A DNA stretch of 64,000 nt, taken from contig NC_063452.1 of assembly GCF_020379485.1 (NCBI RefSeq), forward strand, positions 58,177,338 through 58,241,337. Direction: 5' to 3'. Of the stretch, positions 34,169 to 45,185 are shown piece by piece (positions within the stretch are counted from its first letter, which is position 1; each line of letters opens with the position of its first letter). The notes beneath the pieces are model-generated. The model was not told the DNA's origin and searched no databases. It saw only the letters and a program-made list of their open reading frames with translations. The DNA is from Brassica napus (Eukaryota > Streptophyta > Magnoliopsida > Brassicales > Brassicaceae). The position numbers and the translations under genes are program-made.

Positions 34169-36126
34169 TCAGCAGGCTTGACCATAACTCTCGTACATCC
34201 TATCATTCATAAACTTGGTGAAGTGTGAAGAATGAAACCCTTTGATGATCTCTTTGTACTCTTTCCACCACTTCATGAAACTGCTCTTCTCCAAGAAAAT
34301 CTCCGGCGAAACCTCACGTTTTCTTATCATCTCCCACACGTACTCTTCAAACCTCACAACCTTCCTCAACAACACCTCTCTCTCACCGTCTTGTGTCTTA
34401 AGACACTTGCTCACCATCAAAGCTTCCTCAACTTCAGACCAGAAACAAGAATCAAACGTCAAAAGATCACTCAAATCCCTCTTCACGCATCTAACCGGTT
34501 CTATCTTTTCCTCCTTAAACCATTTCTCCAACATAACATAGTGTCTCGACCTTCCAGAGGCTCTGTACTCTCTCCCACCATTATGGTAATACTCAGCAAT
34601 GTCTAGCGGCTCGACCATGCGTCTGTAGTTGTTCCCGGAGAAGAGAGACCTTGTCTTGAGGAGAGACTTTTCACTCTGAGGCTTCTTCTCAACTTCGTCA
34701 ACCAGTGATCTCCAGTAATCGTTGACCTCTCTTTTGCGCTTCTCGATATCTATGTCGAAGGGTGAAACACTAGACGCGAGATGGGTCTTGAACCGGTCGT
34801 AGTAACCGGTTTTCTCCATCTTGCTTTTCTTTTTGTACCATTCTATATATATCATTGATATTTTGATGTCGTTTAGTTTCTTGAGCTGATCATAACGCAG
34901 CTTCTTCTTCTCAGCACGTTCATCCATTCTACTGATAATATCATCTATCATCAATCTTGAATCCTCCATCACCGTTTGATCCAAACGATCAAGAACTTTG
35001 CCGTAGTCTATCAAACCTACTACTTGGTCCGTATTAGTACCGCCTAGTAGCTCCATGACGGCTTCAGGGTCATCGATGGATATACATTCGGAGTCGAAAC
35101 ATATCAAGAACGTTCCGAAAGGCTTGAAGTCTGTGTTGATGGGAGTTTGTGAAGCATAAGCCACGTGGAGGAAACATGAGTTTCTCAAGGAGTTTTCAAG
35201 AATCTCTTGTAGCTTAGCGTCTCCGATTAGAGGTGAGCCAAATGTGATGCACAGTGGACGTTTTAGAGTTGGCTCGACTGTTTCTAGAAGCCATAGTGTA
35301 AAGAGAGATGCGACCGATCCTCCTAGAGCAGCTCCGGTAATGATCACATGTTCCTTTGACTCAAGCAAATGGAGCAACTGCAAAAACCACACATACTTTA
35401 CAGTTCACTTGGTGTCGGTGTGACATTAACTTATGCTCTTACCAGGCATGCTTGAAACTATAGAGAAGAACACAAACTTGATATGTTTAAGCATATACAC
35501 TAACTTTCAAGACTCTGAAATTGTCTTTGACCTCATCAAAACATGCTGACTTACATTCTAAACACAATTATGAAGAGAGTATAAATAATGAATGGGATTC
35601 GAGATTACCTTTGATTTGAGGTGGAGGAGATTGTTATTGTAGGCAGAGACAAAGAGCTGAAAAGCAGGGGTGTGAAGAGAGAAGGAGATCTTCTCGGAGC
35701 AGAGGAAATGAAAAGGGTTTTGATCTTGCGTCCCAGAAAGAATTGTAGAAGCAGAGTTTAACGGACAACTCAAGTTTATCGGTGGTGCGACAAAAACAAC
35801 AACCGTGTATTTGGTTTCTTGGAAAATCTTGATTCCTAGACCTGGAGTTTGAACCTGATGGGCTCTTGATGCACGTAACTCTGAGATCTTATTCCATGAG
35901 CTGTGTAAAAGACCAGAGCTCAACACAAGCTTCCCCAGCTCAAAGCCTTTTCTAAGAAACCAAGAAAGACCGTCAGTTTAGTCAAATGTCCAAAGAACAT
36001 GATTTTCAAGAAGGCAATATCAAAAAAGAAAAAAAAAATGTGATAGGAATGATTGAGAGCAAGGCGTTAAGTAACTGAGAAATAAAAATGCAGTAATCAA
36101 TATGCTTACAGTGAAGAAAAATCCAT
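34169..36126 (-). CDS. SAG101: SAG101 copy B, apparently intact
   Basis: Lipase-like immune regulator that forms a heterodimer with EDS1 in the nucleus and cytoplasm. Exons 36110-36126 (MDFSSL), 35609-35951 and 34169-35377 join in frame (522 aa; Arabidopsis about 537). The N-terminal lipase-like domain includes LGKLVLSSGLLHSSW, FHFLCSEKISFSLHTPAFQL and ITGAALGGSVASLFTLWLLE; the classical lipase Ser motif is GAALGG, lacking Ser, as in Arabidopsis SAG101. The C-terminal EP domain runs from SGNNYRRMVEPLDIAEYY through LTFDSCFWSEVEEALM to EVSPEIFLEKSSFMKWWKEY. The tiny first exon is supported by the same arrangement in copy A. The neighbour order GASA14-SAG101-NPF5.8 matches Arabidopsis. Confidence 0.92.
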
Positions 36127-36429
36127 AAGGTGAGCTGGAAAAGATCTGTGGAGGAACAGGTTGAACAGGTTCAAAGCAGACGAACGATGGAAAGCAAACA
36201 AAAGAATAATGAGAAGAGAAGAGAGTTCATTTTTTAATAGTAGGGAATAATAAAACAAAGAAAAGCATCTAATTATTCGTCAAGCAAGAAAAGGAAAAAT
36301 AAAGTTAATTATTCTTCCACTCATCTCATTTTCCGGTCACAGAAATGCATTGATTCGTTCAGCATACGCTTCCGATTTATTTGACCCTGACACAAGTGTG
36401 AATATAATAAACACATTTGCATTTTAATA

Positions 36430-37131
36430 TATAAGAGCATCTTCCGTGGTGTTACCACAGCTAGAGTCCTTAGCATTATTAAACTATTTTTTTTTTAAAA
36501 AAATTTTGTTTAAATAGTTAAGGATTCTAATCAAAATTGTATGACCTTGATCTGAAGTAAGATCATAAGAGGAAGAAGCTGAAGGACTTCATTCCAATCG
36601 AGCTAATACTGTTAACAGTTGAAAGGTCATATCATCAGAGTTCAGAGACACAACACAACAAAGTACCAAACATTCCACAAATCACAACTTCAAAATTACA
36701 TTTTATCAACTAATCGAAGCTTATCGCGCTAATGATTGAGCTCAGCACAAGAATCACAATACCAGAAATACATAACAAAAACTTAACCTACGAGTAACTG
36801 GAACTTTGATTCGATTACAGAACAAAGACCGAACAACACTAACCAGAAAGAAACAGACTCAAGTGAGCTAATATGAACTCGCTTCTGATCAAATCCTTAG
36901 AGCATGATTAACCCCGGGTTCTTAGGATGAAGTTCTTAGCGGAAGTTAAAGAAACAGTTTCTTAACTTTCGCTAAAAACTCCACTCTAAGAACTCGAGTT
37001 AATCATGCTCTTATAATCCTTAATTAAAGACCAATCTTTAGCTAACTTAAGTTTTATAATAGTATTGTATTCAAATTAACCTAGGATTTTGTGCTAAGGA
37101 CTCGTGATAAACCTCCGTTGCGGATGCTTAT
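36430..37131. mobile_element. Probable non-autonomous DNA transposon with nested MITE
   Basis: The left side reads TATAAGAGCATCTTCCGTGG with GAGTCCTTAGC; the right side, reverse-complemented, reads TATAAGCATCCGCAACGGAGG with GAGTCCTTAGC. These look like diverged terminal inverted repeats. The interior (about 36540-36890) holds unidentified, more GC-rich sequence that could be captured. The exact ends are uncertain. Confidence 0.5.
36900..37010. mobile_element. Harbinger-like MITE
   Basis: Inverted ends GAGCATGATTAAC and GTTAATCATGCTC, 111 bp in total, flanked on both sides by the 3-bp duplication TTA. Internal GGGTTCTTAGGATGAAGTTC pairs with its partner on the right. It is inserted inside the larger element at 36430-37131. 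Confidence 0.85.
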
Positions 37132-37494
37132 AATCTTTTCTTTTTTGAACACCCCCACACTCAATAATCAGAACGACTAAAGAAGCCAAAAAAAACTCAG
37201 TGACGATCTGTTTAGCGTTGGCTCATCAGTCATACAGACAATAAATACCCGTAATAAGTTCACCAACTCTCTCACAGTCGCGACTTTATTTCTAAGTTAT
37301 AATCCATTTAAATAATTAATCGTATGTATCTAGCCATCTAGGATAAGCTGAGATGTATTTGATGAGGCATGTATGTCATATTGTCATCTAATGACCTCCC
37401 CCATTTTGCCTTTTAAACGTACAGGCCCAAATAAAGCCCACCACTCAAATGCTTATGCTCCAATCTTGTTTTGTCTCTCTTCCATCGAATTAGT

Positions 37495-38365
37495 TTGGAT
37501 TTTTAACGTTAAAACTTCTTGACTAAATTTGTTTTTGATAAAAAAATCTCAAACTAAATATTTAACAAAAAATTCTTCAAACTAGCTTTATTTAATAAAT
37601 TAAACCCTAACAGATCATAATTACTATTACTACCGGTAAATTTTTAGTTTAGGAATTTCTACATTAAATAAACATAGTTGAGGGGTTTTACCACTAAAAA
37701 TAAAGAAAATTAAATTTTTTATAATATTATCTAAAAATTATTAACTTAAATTTTCATAATTAGCATTTTAAATTTTTTTTTGTAAATATATGAGTTTGAT
37801 GTGTTTTTAACATCAACATTATAAATGTATATTTTAAAAATGTAAAAACCCAGAAAATATAATAAAATATCTAAAGATTTATTATTACATTTTTATTAGA
37901 TAAAATATAATTTTTATTATATTTTCTTGTTTTTTACATTTTTAATCTTGTAGTAACTTTATTACATGTAAATCTTTAGATAAATTTTATTATATTTTCT
38001 GGATTTTTGTATTTTTAATTTATACATATATAATGTTGATGTTAAAACACTTCAAACTCATATATTTACAAAAAAAAAATTAAAAATGCTAATTTTGAAA
38101 ATTTAAGTTACTAATTTTTAGATAATCTTATAAATTTTTAAATTTTAATTTATTTTTTACATTTTTAATGGTAAAACTCCTTAATTATGTTTACTTAATG
38201 TAGAAATCCCTAAACCAAAGATTTATAGGTAGTAATGATAATTATGACATGTTAGGGTTTAATTCATTAAATAAAGTTAGTTTAAAGGTGTTTTCGTTAA
38301 ATATTTAGTTTAAGTTTTTTTACCCAAAACAAACATAGTAGAAAGTTTTAACGTTAAAAATCCAA
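37495..38365. mobile_element. 871-bp foldback element
   Basis: Almost the whole element is one inverted repeat. It begins TTGGATTTTTAACGTTAAAA and ends with the complement TTTTAACGTTAAAAATCCAA. The arms of roughly 420 bp match throughout with scattered differences, meeting in the AT-rich centre near 37930. TTAGT flanks both ends (37490-37494 and 38366-38370), a likely 5-bp target duplication. No coding sequence is present. Confidence 0.85.
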
Positions 38366-38662
38366 TTAGTTTCATATCACCACCCATAAAAAGAGTTGTG
38401 TTGCCGAAGATATGCCTTTTTAAAGTATGGGTCGATTTTTTCTTAAAAATTATTTATTACTATTTGATTAAACAAAACAAAATCCAGAAAAGCCTCAATT
38501 CAACGAAAAAGGTTTCTTATACAATCCGTAAACGCACATCCAGCTCAAAGTTACTAAACCAAAATAAAACGCATTAAAAGCTTATATGAAAGCACCATTT
38601 CCCCTCTTAAATCATCACTGCTTAATGATATCCCTTCACATTAACCATTGTTCATCAAAGGC

Positions 38663-39859
38663 TTAAGGACATTTGGGTCTGCCGCCACGTGTCTTCATGT
38701 TGGCGTAACAAGATCCACACTTTTCCTTATTACCGTACGTGCCAGGGGGTACGCACTTGCAGCGGTAGCAGCACGTGACGCACGCCCTCGTACATACGTT
38801 CTGCCTTGAGTGTTGGCCACATCGTGTCCCACATAAAGACACGCAATCTATACCGTCCAAAACAGTAATCCAAGTGTTATATTTTAATCAACGACCAATA
38901 ATAATCATTAAAATCTTAGAAAAACATTACTGATTTTTACCTATCCGAGTTCTAACGGGAGGTGGTGTCGGAGGTTTGGCCGGAGGTGTCGGTGGTTTAA
39001 CAGGTGGTGCATTGACCGGAGGTGATGGGATTGGGTTCACAGGTGGTTTAACCGGTGGTGGTGTCGTAACCGGTGTTGTCGGGGTTGGTTTAACTGGCGC
39101 TGTAGGTGGTTTGACTGGTGGGATCGAGGGTGGCTTAACCAGTGGCGTTGGGGGTTTGTATGTAGGTGGTTGAACCGGTGGTTTTGTGGGTGGTTTGACC
39201 GTTGGCGTTGGGGGTTTGTACGTAGGTGGTTTGACAAGTGGTGATGTGGGTGGTTTAACCTGAGGTGGGTATGATTTAACCGGCGGTTTGGTTGGTGTAA
39301 CCGGAGTGGCTGGAGATTTGACTGGGGGTGTTGTGGTGGGTGGTTTAATCGGAGTTGTAGGCAGTGTGGATGGCTTAACCAGTGGCGGTGAGGGTTTGTA
39401 CGACGGAGACGGTGGTACAGAGATCTATATATAAATTGCAAATTTTAACTTTAATTCTTTGTGTTCCAAAAAAAAAAAAACTTTAATTCTTTACAAAAAA
39501 GTAAACATAAATATATACAATTTTTTGTAGTTGATGTACACATAACACATTAAAAATAATCAAAGCTAAAATTAGAAGTTAGGAACATAACTACCTTGGA
39601 TTCTTCATTTGAAGCAGCAAAAACAATCTGCTCAGTGATTAATCCAAATATATGTTAGTTAAAATGTGCAAACACGTAACGTGCATAGATATATACTAGT
39701 ACTATTTTCTCAACGTCTTTCAGAATAAACAGAATAAAAAAACAAAAACAATATTTTTCTTTAGAAAAGCCTAATATAACTTAATGTTAAAAAAAACTAA
39801 TAGCTTACATTTCTAAAGACTTGAAGAAAGATGAAGACAGAAAGAAGTGAGAGAGCCAT
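38663..39859 (-). CDS. GASA14: GASA14-like gibberellin-regulated Cys-rich protein
   Basis: A secreted GASA/Snakin-family protein with a proline-rich wall-type domain. Exons 39809-39859, 39595-39627, 38941-39424 and 38663-38847 join in frame (250 aa; Arabidopsis GASA14 about 275). The signal peptide MALSLLSVFIFLQVFRN... continues to IVFAASNEE. The middle 150 residues are repeats of VKPPT, YKPPTP and TPVKP. The C-terminal GASA domain starts at RIDCVSLCGTRCG and has 12 cysteines, including CVTCCYRCKCVPPGTYGNK and CGSCYANM. In Arabidopsis this gene (At5g14920) affects leaf growth and stress responses. The shorter length reflects fewer proline repeats. Confidence 0.93.
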
Positions 39860-39878
39860 TCTCTGGGAGAAGAGGAAG

Positions 39879-40459
39879 TGGTGAAGTCAGACGAAGAAGA
39901 CCGGTGGCCTTTTGTGCTATAAATAGAAGTTCTTTTATTAATATAATTATTAACCTCTTTTTATCCATAAAATACAAATAAATAGCTTTAGTGCGTAAGT
40001 TGTTAGGTCCAGACTCCAGAGTAATTAATATGCATGCCAGCTTTGAACTTTCACTGCATCATAGCTCGAGGAACAATATTGTGGAGTTTAATACATGATT
40101 TTTCTACTTAAAAAATAATACATGAAATTTCCATCGCCATTTGCTACTTTATTCATACATCAACTTGGAATACTTTTCCCAATAAAAATCATTTTTAACT
40201 CTACGGACTGGTGAAGTCACACGAAGACGACCAATGGCCTTTTGTGCTATAAATAGTTGTTCTTTTTATTAATATAATTATTAATTCCTCTTTTTATCCA
40301 TAAAATACAAGTAAATATTTTTAATGCATAGTAATTAGTAAGTATTGTGGAGTTTAATACATGATTTTTTTATTTTCAAATTAAAATAATACATGAAATT
40401 GCCATTGCCACTTTATTCATTCATCAACTTGAAATATTTTTACCAATAAAATCATTTTT
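39879..40459. repeat. Tandem duplication upstream of GASA14
   Basis: The segment from GTGAAGTCAGACGAAGA at 39879 is repeated from about 40202 (GTGAAGTCACACGAAGACGA). Both share GGCCTTTTGTGCTATAAATAG, the TTAATATAATTATTAA stretch, GGAGTTTAATACATGATTTT and CCAATAAAATCATTTTTAAC. Unit length is about 320 bp in the first copy and 255 in the second, so the gene has two copies of its near-start region. Confidence 0.85.
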
Positions 40460-40469
40460 AACTCTTATG

Positions 40470-41281
40470 TTGGCCACGGCTTCCGCCGGAGTCTTTTGTT
40501 GGCCACAGCTTCCGCCATTTCGTCAAATCTCGTCAAGCGTTTTTATTGTTACGCCGGTGTAAAGGTGGCTCGTGTTTCATCGTCAAATTCACTTGCTCTC
40601 CACCGTCAATTATTCAGTGAGGCACTATATCAAAGCGCTTTAGTTCATATGTCTCAAGCTTGTCAACCGAAGCTTGCTAGTTTGAGCTCAAGTCAATGCT
40701 CAGTATCATCTTCTAATTTGAGACTTCTAAAGCTTCAATCAAGCTGTCCTATAAATTTATTTTTTGTGGGTAAGTTTATTAAAACTTCTTCTCGACAAGG
40801 CCGAGAGAGATCGTCATCCCCTTCCTCCTTCTCACAGGAGAGAATCTTTCCACCACAGTCCCTCCTGTTAAGAGGTGATCTTCTTCCAGTGTTGAAAATC
40901 CAGAAAAATTACCTTTATCCTAGCCGTTTGCTATCTTATGTGAAGGTCCGCTTGGGACCGGTAGATGCAACGATCCTCATCGGATTGAGAGTCGAGGTTT
41001 GGGATAGTGTTGCGACGTCACATGTTACTGTGATTAATCATTCGTTATTTACAGAGTTTGAAGTGCGGTATCAGTCTCTTATAGATCGGATCGCAAGTGG
41101 CAACTTTGATATCTTGCATAACGCCTTATCAAACTTTCACAAGTTTGTGTCTCTATCCTTGTTCTATGTTGGTTTATATGCTTGGGAGTTAGCATGTTGG
41201 CTTGCACATCGTGTCTTGTACGATGATGCTTTTAATCTCGTAATCACTTAAACTATGAATGAAGAATTTGGTGCACAAAAA
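40470..41281 (+). mobile_element. Retroposon R1 with 10-bp target duplication
   Basis: AACTCTTATG occurs at 40460-40469 and 41282-41291, directly flanking an 812-bp insert that ends in an A-run (TGGTGCACAAAAAAAA). The host sequence on both sides joins as the GASA14 upstream repeat. Size, poly(A) end and direct repeats fit a retroposed non-autonomous element; Sadhu elements of Arabidopsis (about 0.9 kb) are of this kind, but I cannot confirm the family. Confidence 0.75.
40649..41251 (+). CDS. Unrecognised open frame inside retroposon R1
   Basis: A 200-residue frame from ATG; the frame is open from 40496 without an ATG. It is serine-rich, with a hydrophobic stretch FVSLSLFYVGLYAWELACWL near the C-terminus. 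I recognise no domain. It fills most of the retroposon and is uninterrupted, so it may be a retroposed gene piece or chance. Codon use looks plausible but is not decisive. Confidence 0.35.
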   Translation: MSQACQPKLASLSSSQCSVSSSNLRLLKLQSSCPINLFFVGKFIKTSSRQGRERSSSPSSFSQERIFPPQSLLLRGDLLPVLKIQKNYLYPSRLLSYVKVRLGPVDATILIGLRVEVWDSVATSHVTVINHSLFTEFEVRYQSLIDRIASGNFDILHNALSNFHKFVSLSLFYVGLYAWELACWLAHRVLYDDAFNLVIT

Positions 41282-41396
41282 AAACTCTTATGGACTGGTG
41301 AAATTATGGAAGATGTTTGCGTACCCACGAGAAACCCGTGGATGGTAAAATTGACATTAGTTAGTTTATTTTGGATAAATTATTAGTGCTAGGAGT

Positions 41397-42205
41397 CATT
41401 GGTTGCATTTATATTTAAACACGTCAAAAAAAAAGAGAGAGAGGAGACAAAGAAAGAGAAATTTTGATCCGGCGGTCGGGCGGCGCGTGAGCGACCGTGC
41501 CATCGCCGGATCCCCTTTTTTCACCACGGTGTGTTTATTCGGGTTGCATGTTCAAGCTTATGGTTCCGGGAGATGGAGGCTACCCTAGCTTCGTCGTCGC
41601 CGGCTTTCTTCCGGGAGGCAGAGGCTTTCTCAGATCTGTCGACGCCGGCTCAAGTTCCCGGGAAGCGGAGGCTCGTTTAGCTCCATCTTCGTCGGCTTCA
41701 GTTTCCGAAGGGTAGAAGCCTTCTTTGGTTTGCTCTGTCGGTTTTGGATCCCCGTATCTTGCGGGTTATGTTTACTAGTTTATGTTTCTGTTTTTTATGT
41801 TTTGGTGTTTGTCGTCGTCATGTCTGGTGTGTGGTTGTGAGGGCGTGTTATCGGAGATGGTTGTTGTCCTCCGATGATGGTGCAACGGTCAAGAGAGAAA
41901 AGAAGCGGTTAGAGTTTCGGGATGAAATATCCAGTGGTGGTTGGCAAGGAGTCGGATGAGATCTCGGTTTATCTGATGTATCTCTCCGTGGTTAGAATAT
42001 CCGGCGTTACCGCCGATCCTTCTCCGGCGGAACCAGTGAGACAAGATGAAGGTAGTGCGTAGACACGTGTTGATAGACTTGTACAGTGTCGGTCACTATG
42101 TATTGGGCTTTAGGCCCAGATGTATGTTTGTTCGGCCCGTTGGGGTTTGTGTAAGAAAATGGACTTCGGCCGTTTTTAAAATAAAACATTGACGACAAAA
42201 AAAAA
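41397..42205 (+). mobile_element. Retroposon R2 with 15-bp target duplication
   Basis: ATTAGTGCTAGGAGT at 41382-41396 is repeated exactly at 42206-42220. The 809-bp insert is much richer in GC than its flanks (CGGCGGTCGGGCGGCGCG near 41470) and ends TTAAAATAAAACATTGACGAC followed by an A-run. Open frames in it are short and unrelated to LINE proteins. It is probably a Sadhu-like or other non-autonomous retroposon. Confidence 0.85.
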
Positions 42206-42220
42206 ATTAGTGCTAGGAGT

Positions 42221-43456
42221 ATTTTATTTAAACAGTATTTTATAAAATAAACATGTGAGTCTCTTATACTATTGCCCTAGTTAAAAAGGGTTTGTCGTTT
42301 ATCATTTGTTAACATGTCCAACAAAAAATTACACTAAAGTGTTTTGTGAAATATATAAGTTAATAGTGTATCCTTTTTTTTTCTTATGAAAATTTGAAGT
42401 GTTATCAGATCAGAGATGGACAATAGCACATGAGTCCTTTAAATACTTTCGGTGATTTTTATTATCTTTTTCTGACATATAGGGATGGGGTCAACACAGT
42501 GAGGTCGACGACGAGTATAGATTTTAACATTACAGATGTCGCGCGTACACTTTCCTCTTTTATGTTAACATGATAATCCTTTTTCATGAATGAATGTCCG
42601 CTTCTTCTTAATTTACACTTTAATCCATTTTTACAAATATTTATGAAAGACTACAAATGTTTGTTATCTTACTAGTGGTGGACTTTTGGAGGACATAAAA
42701 GCCATTGGTAAAAAGTAAACTATACAGGTACATTAAGAAACCCTTAGAAATGTTTGTTATGTTAGATTTAATGTTTGTTAGACATAATAATCAAGTCCAT
42801 GTTAACGTTATATATTTTTTGTGCTAATCTCCGGCTATAAAAAAAGTGATGAAATGTGTCATAAGTACAGCAAATGCTTGGGCTGTGATTCACTATATAC
42901 TTCGCATCATAAGATAAATAATATAGACAATCATAAACACACAACTACATGCATTATACAAAGCATGGAACCCAAAAGTCTATTAAAAACCCCCAACCTG
43001 CATGCTTTGTGGGAACCCATATGATCTAATTATTTAAAATTATTTTATTGGTTTTCTTTTTCCTATTTTCAGTAAACAAAACATTAATTTCCACTTTTTG
43101 TAAACTATCACATTGTCGTATTGCGAGGAACAGATGAAAGAAAGTATTCTTGAATAAATTGAACATTGATATGTTTCCTTAATCACAAAATGGAGGAGAA
43201 AGATCATTTAACTAGACAAGAACCTCATCTTCGTTTTCAAAGCTCAAATTCAAAATCTGACCTGAATCCAGCTCCTTGTAAAGTCTCCACCAACCTTGAT
43301 GCCACCAGCCTTTAAAATTCAAGCAAATAGCCAACAAGGATCAGACTCAATCACCAATGATCAGACACGTTTTGTGACATTTATTAGCTATTAAAGCTAT
43401 TAAGACAAAATGGAAACATTTATGATTTATCAAAGAAGATGTTCACTAAAAAGATA
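42221..43456. other. Intergenic, possible short coding remnant
   Basis: Mostly AT-rich with no gene. At about 43190-43320 the sequence is more GC-rich, and its minus strand reads RLVASRLVETLQGAGFRSDF-like, possibly a single decayed exon. I cannot assign it. Confidence 0.3.
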
Positions 43457-43703
43457 CTCCCTCTGTTTTTTAATGTTACATATTCTAGATTTTTCACACA
43501 TTTTAATAAAACACATTAAATTTGCATATTTTTTTGTGTTTATCTTTGTTTCATAATTTTAAGCCAATAACAATTGAGTAAGTGCAATTAAGTTTTTTGA
43601 AATTTGCAATTAGTTAATAAAACATGTCTTGAAAATGTAAAAAATGGATCTTTTTAAAACAAATTTTTTTCCTAGAATATGTAATATTAAGGAACAGAGG
43701 GAG
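43457..43703. mobile_element. Stowaway-like MITE, copy a
   Basis: Inverted ends CTCCCTCTGTT and AACAGAGGGAG, flanked by TA on both sides. It is the reverse complement of the element at 44551-44798 over its full length, with few differences. Confidence 0.88.
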
Positions 43704-44550
43704 TACTAACGAAAATAGTTTTATAATCCTTTGCTAGTTCTCAGACTGGTTTGCTAGGTGAAAGGCAAGGAACGCAAAAGTCTATGGCTTTACATCATAA
43801 AAGAATAAAAAATATACTGTATTTATTACCTGTAAGGCCTTTGTTACAATAGGATTCGGTCAAAGTTCCCATCTGCCTCAAAAATAAAAGCATTTTGCCA
43901 TTTTTCTTTTTTTCTTTATCAAAGAGAAGTAGAAAACTAACAGTGTACATTAGGTTGACTTGTACAATATTAGTCGGAAATTCAGTACATTAGTTTGAGT
44001 TGCAAGCTTAGGGATCAACTTCAATAAGTCGGAAATATATTTTAAGATGATGTACGGCATTACAATACAACTTTTCTAACTCTTTGATGGAAGATACTAG
44101 TTGTTTCGTGTCGTAGCTATCGTATACCGCACGTGAGACGGTGTAGATCTGATTTGTAATGGAAGTAGTTTTACAAATTTTGGCGTAGAAAAAAATCTGT
44201 AGAATTTTTTTATGGCTAATTTTATGAAAAATCCCAAAAAATTGATGTAGATATTTGGTTCTACATAGCACTTGTACAGTTGTAAGTTATTTCAATATCT
44301 GTGATTTTAAATTTTTTATTAAAACTTGATTGCTGTAATTTTAGTGTTCTAGAAATAAATGAGGTTGTGAACATCACCTATAGCCACTACCAATCACGTC
44401 CAATGTTTTTACCACAAATTATTTTAATACCCCTGTGTTTACTAATTTATGTTCATCTGCATGCCTTAGTTGTGTTATTGATCTTTTACCCTTAATGAAT
44501 GTACACAAAACTGAATTATAGTTTGCAAATTGTATTGGTATTCATTTATA

Positions 44551-44798
44551 CTCCCTCTGTTCCTTAATATTACATATTCTAGGAAAAAAATTTGTTTTAA
44601 AATGATCCATTTTTTACATTTTCAAAGACATGTTTTATTAACTAATTGCAAATTTCAAAAATCTTAATTGCATTTACTAAATTGTTATTGGCTTAAAATT
44701 ATGAAACAAAGATAAACACAAAAAAATATGCAAATTTAATGTGTTTTATTAAAATGTGCGAAAAATCTAGAACATGTAACATTAAAAAACAGAGGGAG
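44551..44798. mobile_element. Stowaway-like MITE, copy b (inverted)
   Basis: Same family as 43457-43703 but in the opposite orientation. Internal landmarks such as GACATGTTTTATTAACTAATTG and AAACAAAGATAAACAC appear in reverse complement in copy a. TA flanks both ends. Confidence 0.88.
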
Positions 44799-45185
44799 TA
44801 TATAAAATATTGCTGCATGTAACACTCAAACTGATTTAGCACAAAGTATTAATTAAAAACTAGAGATTCTAATATCGATTAAAAAGTATTAATATAAAAT
44901 ATTTAATATAGCCACAACGAACGAATCTCCTGATACTCATTTGTTTTATTTTTTTCAACTAAAATTTTCGCCTCATTTTGATTTGCCAAAAGTTCAAAAA
45001 TCAGAAATAAAGTACTTAACAATAATTTTTAAAAAAAAACAAAAGAAGGCGCAGAAGGATTTAAAAAAACTACCATTTCCGTCGTCTTACGCTTTCTCTC
45101 CCCACGTGTCTGCTTTACTCCCGCTTTCTGCGTCACTTTCTCTGTCTTTTGCAATGGAAGATCAACCGCTACTTCTAAAGAACTG

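Noticed and set aside
39037..39441. His/Asn/Arg-rich 134-residue frame over GASA14
   Set aside because: It is an out-of-frame reading of the proline-rich repeats.
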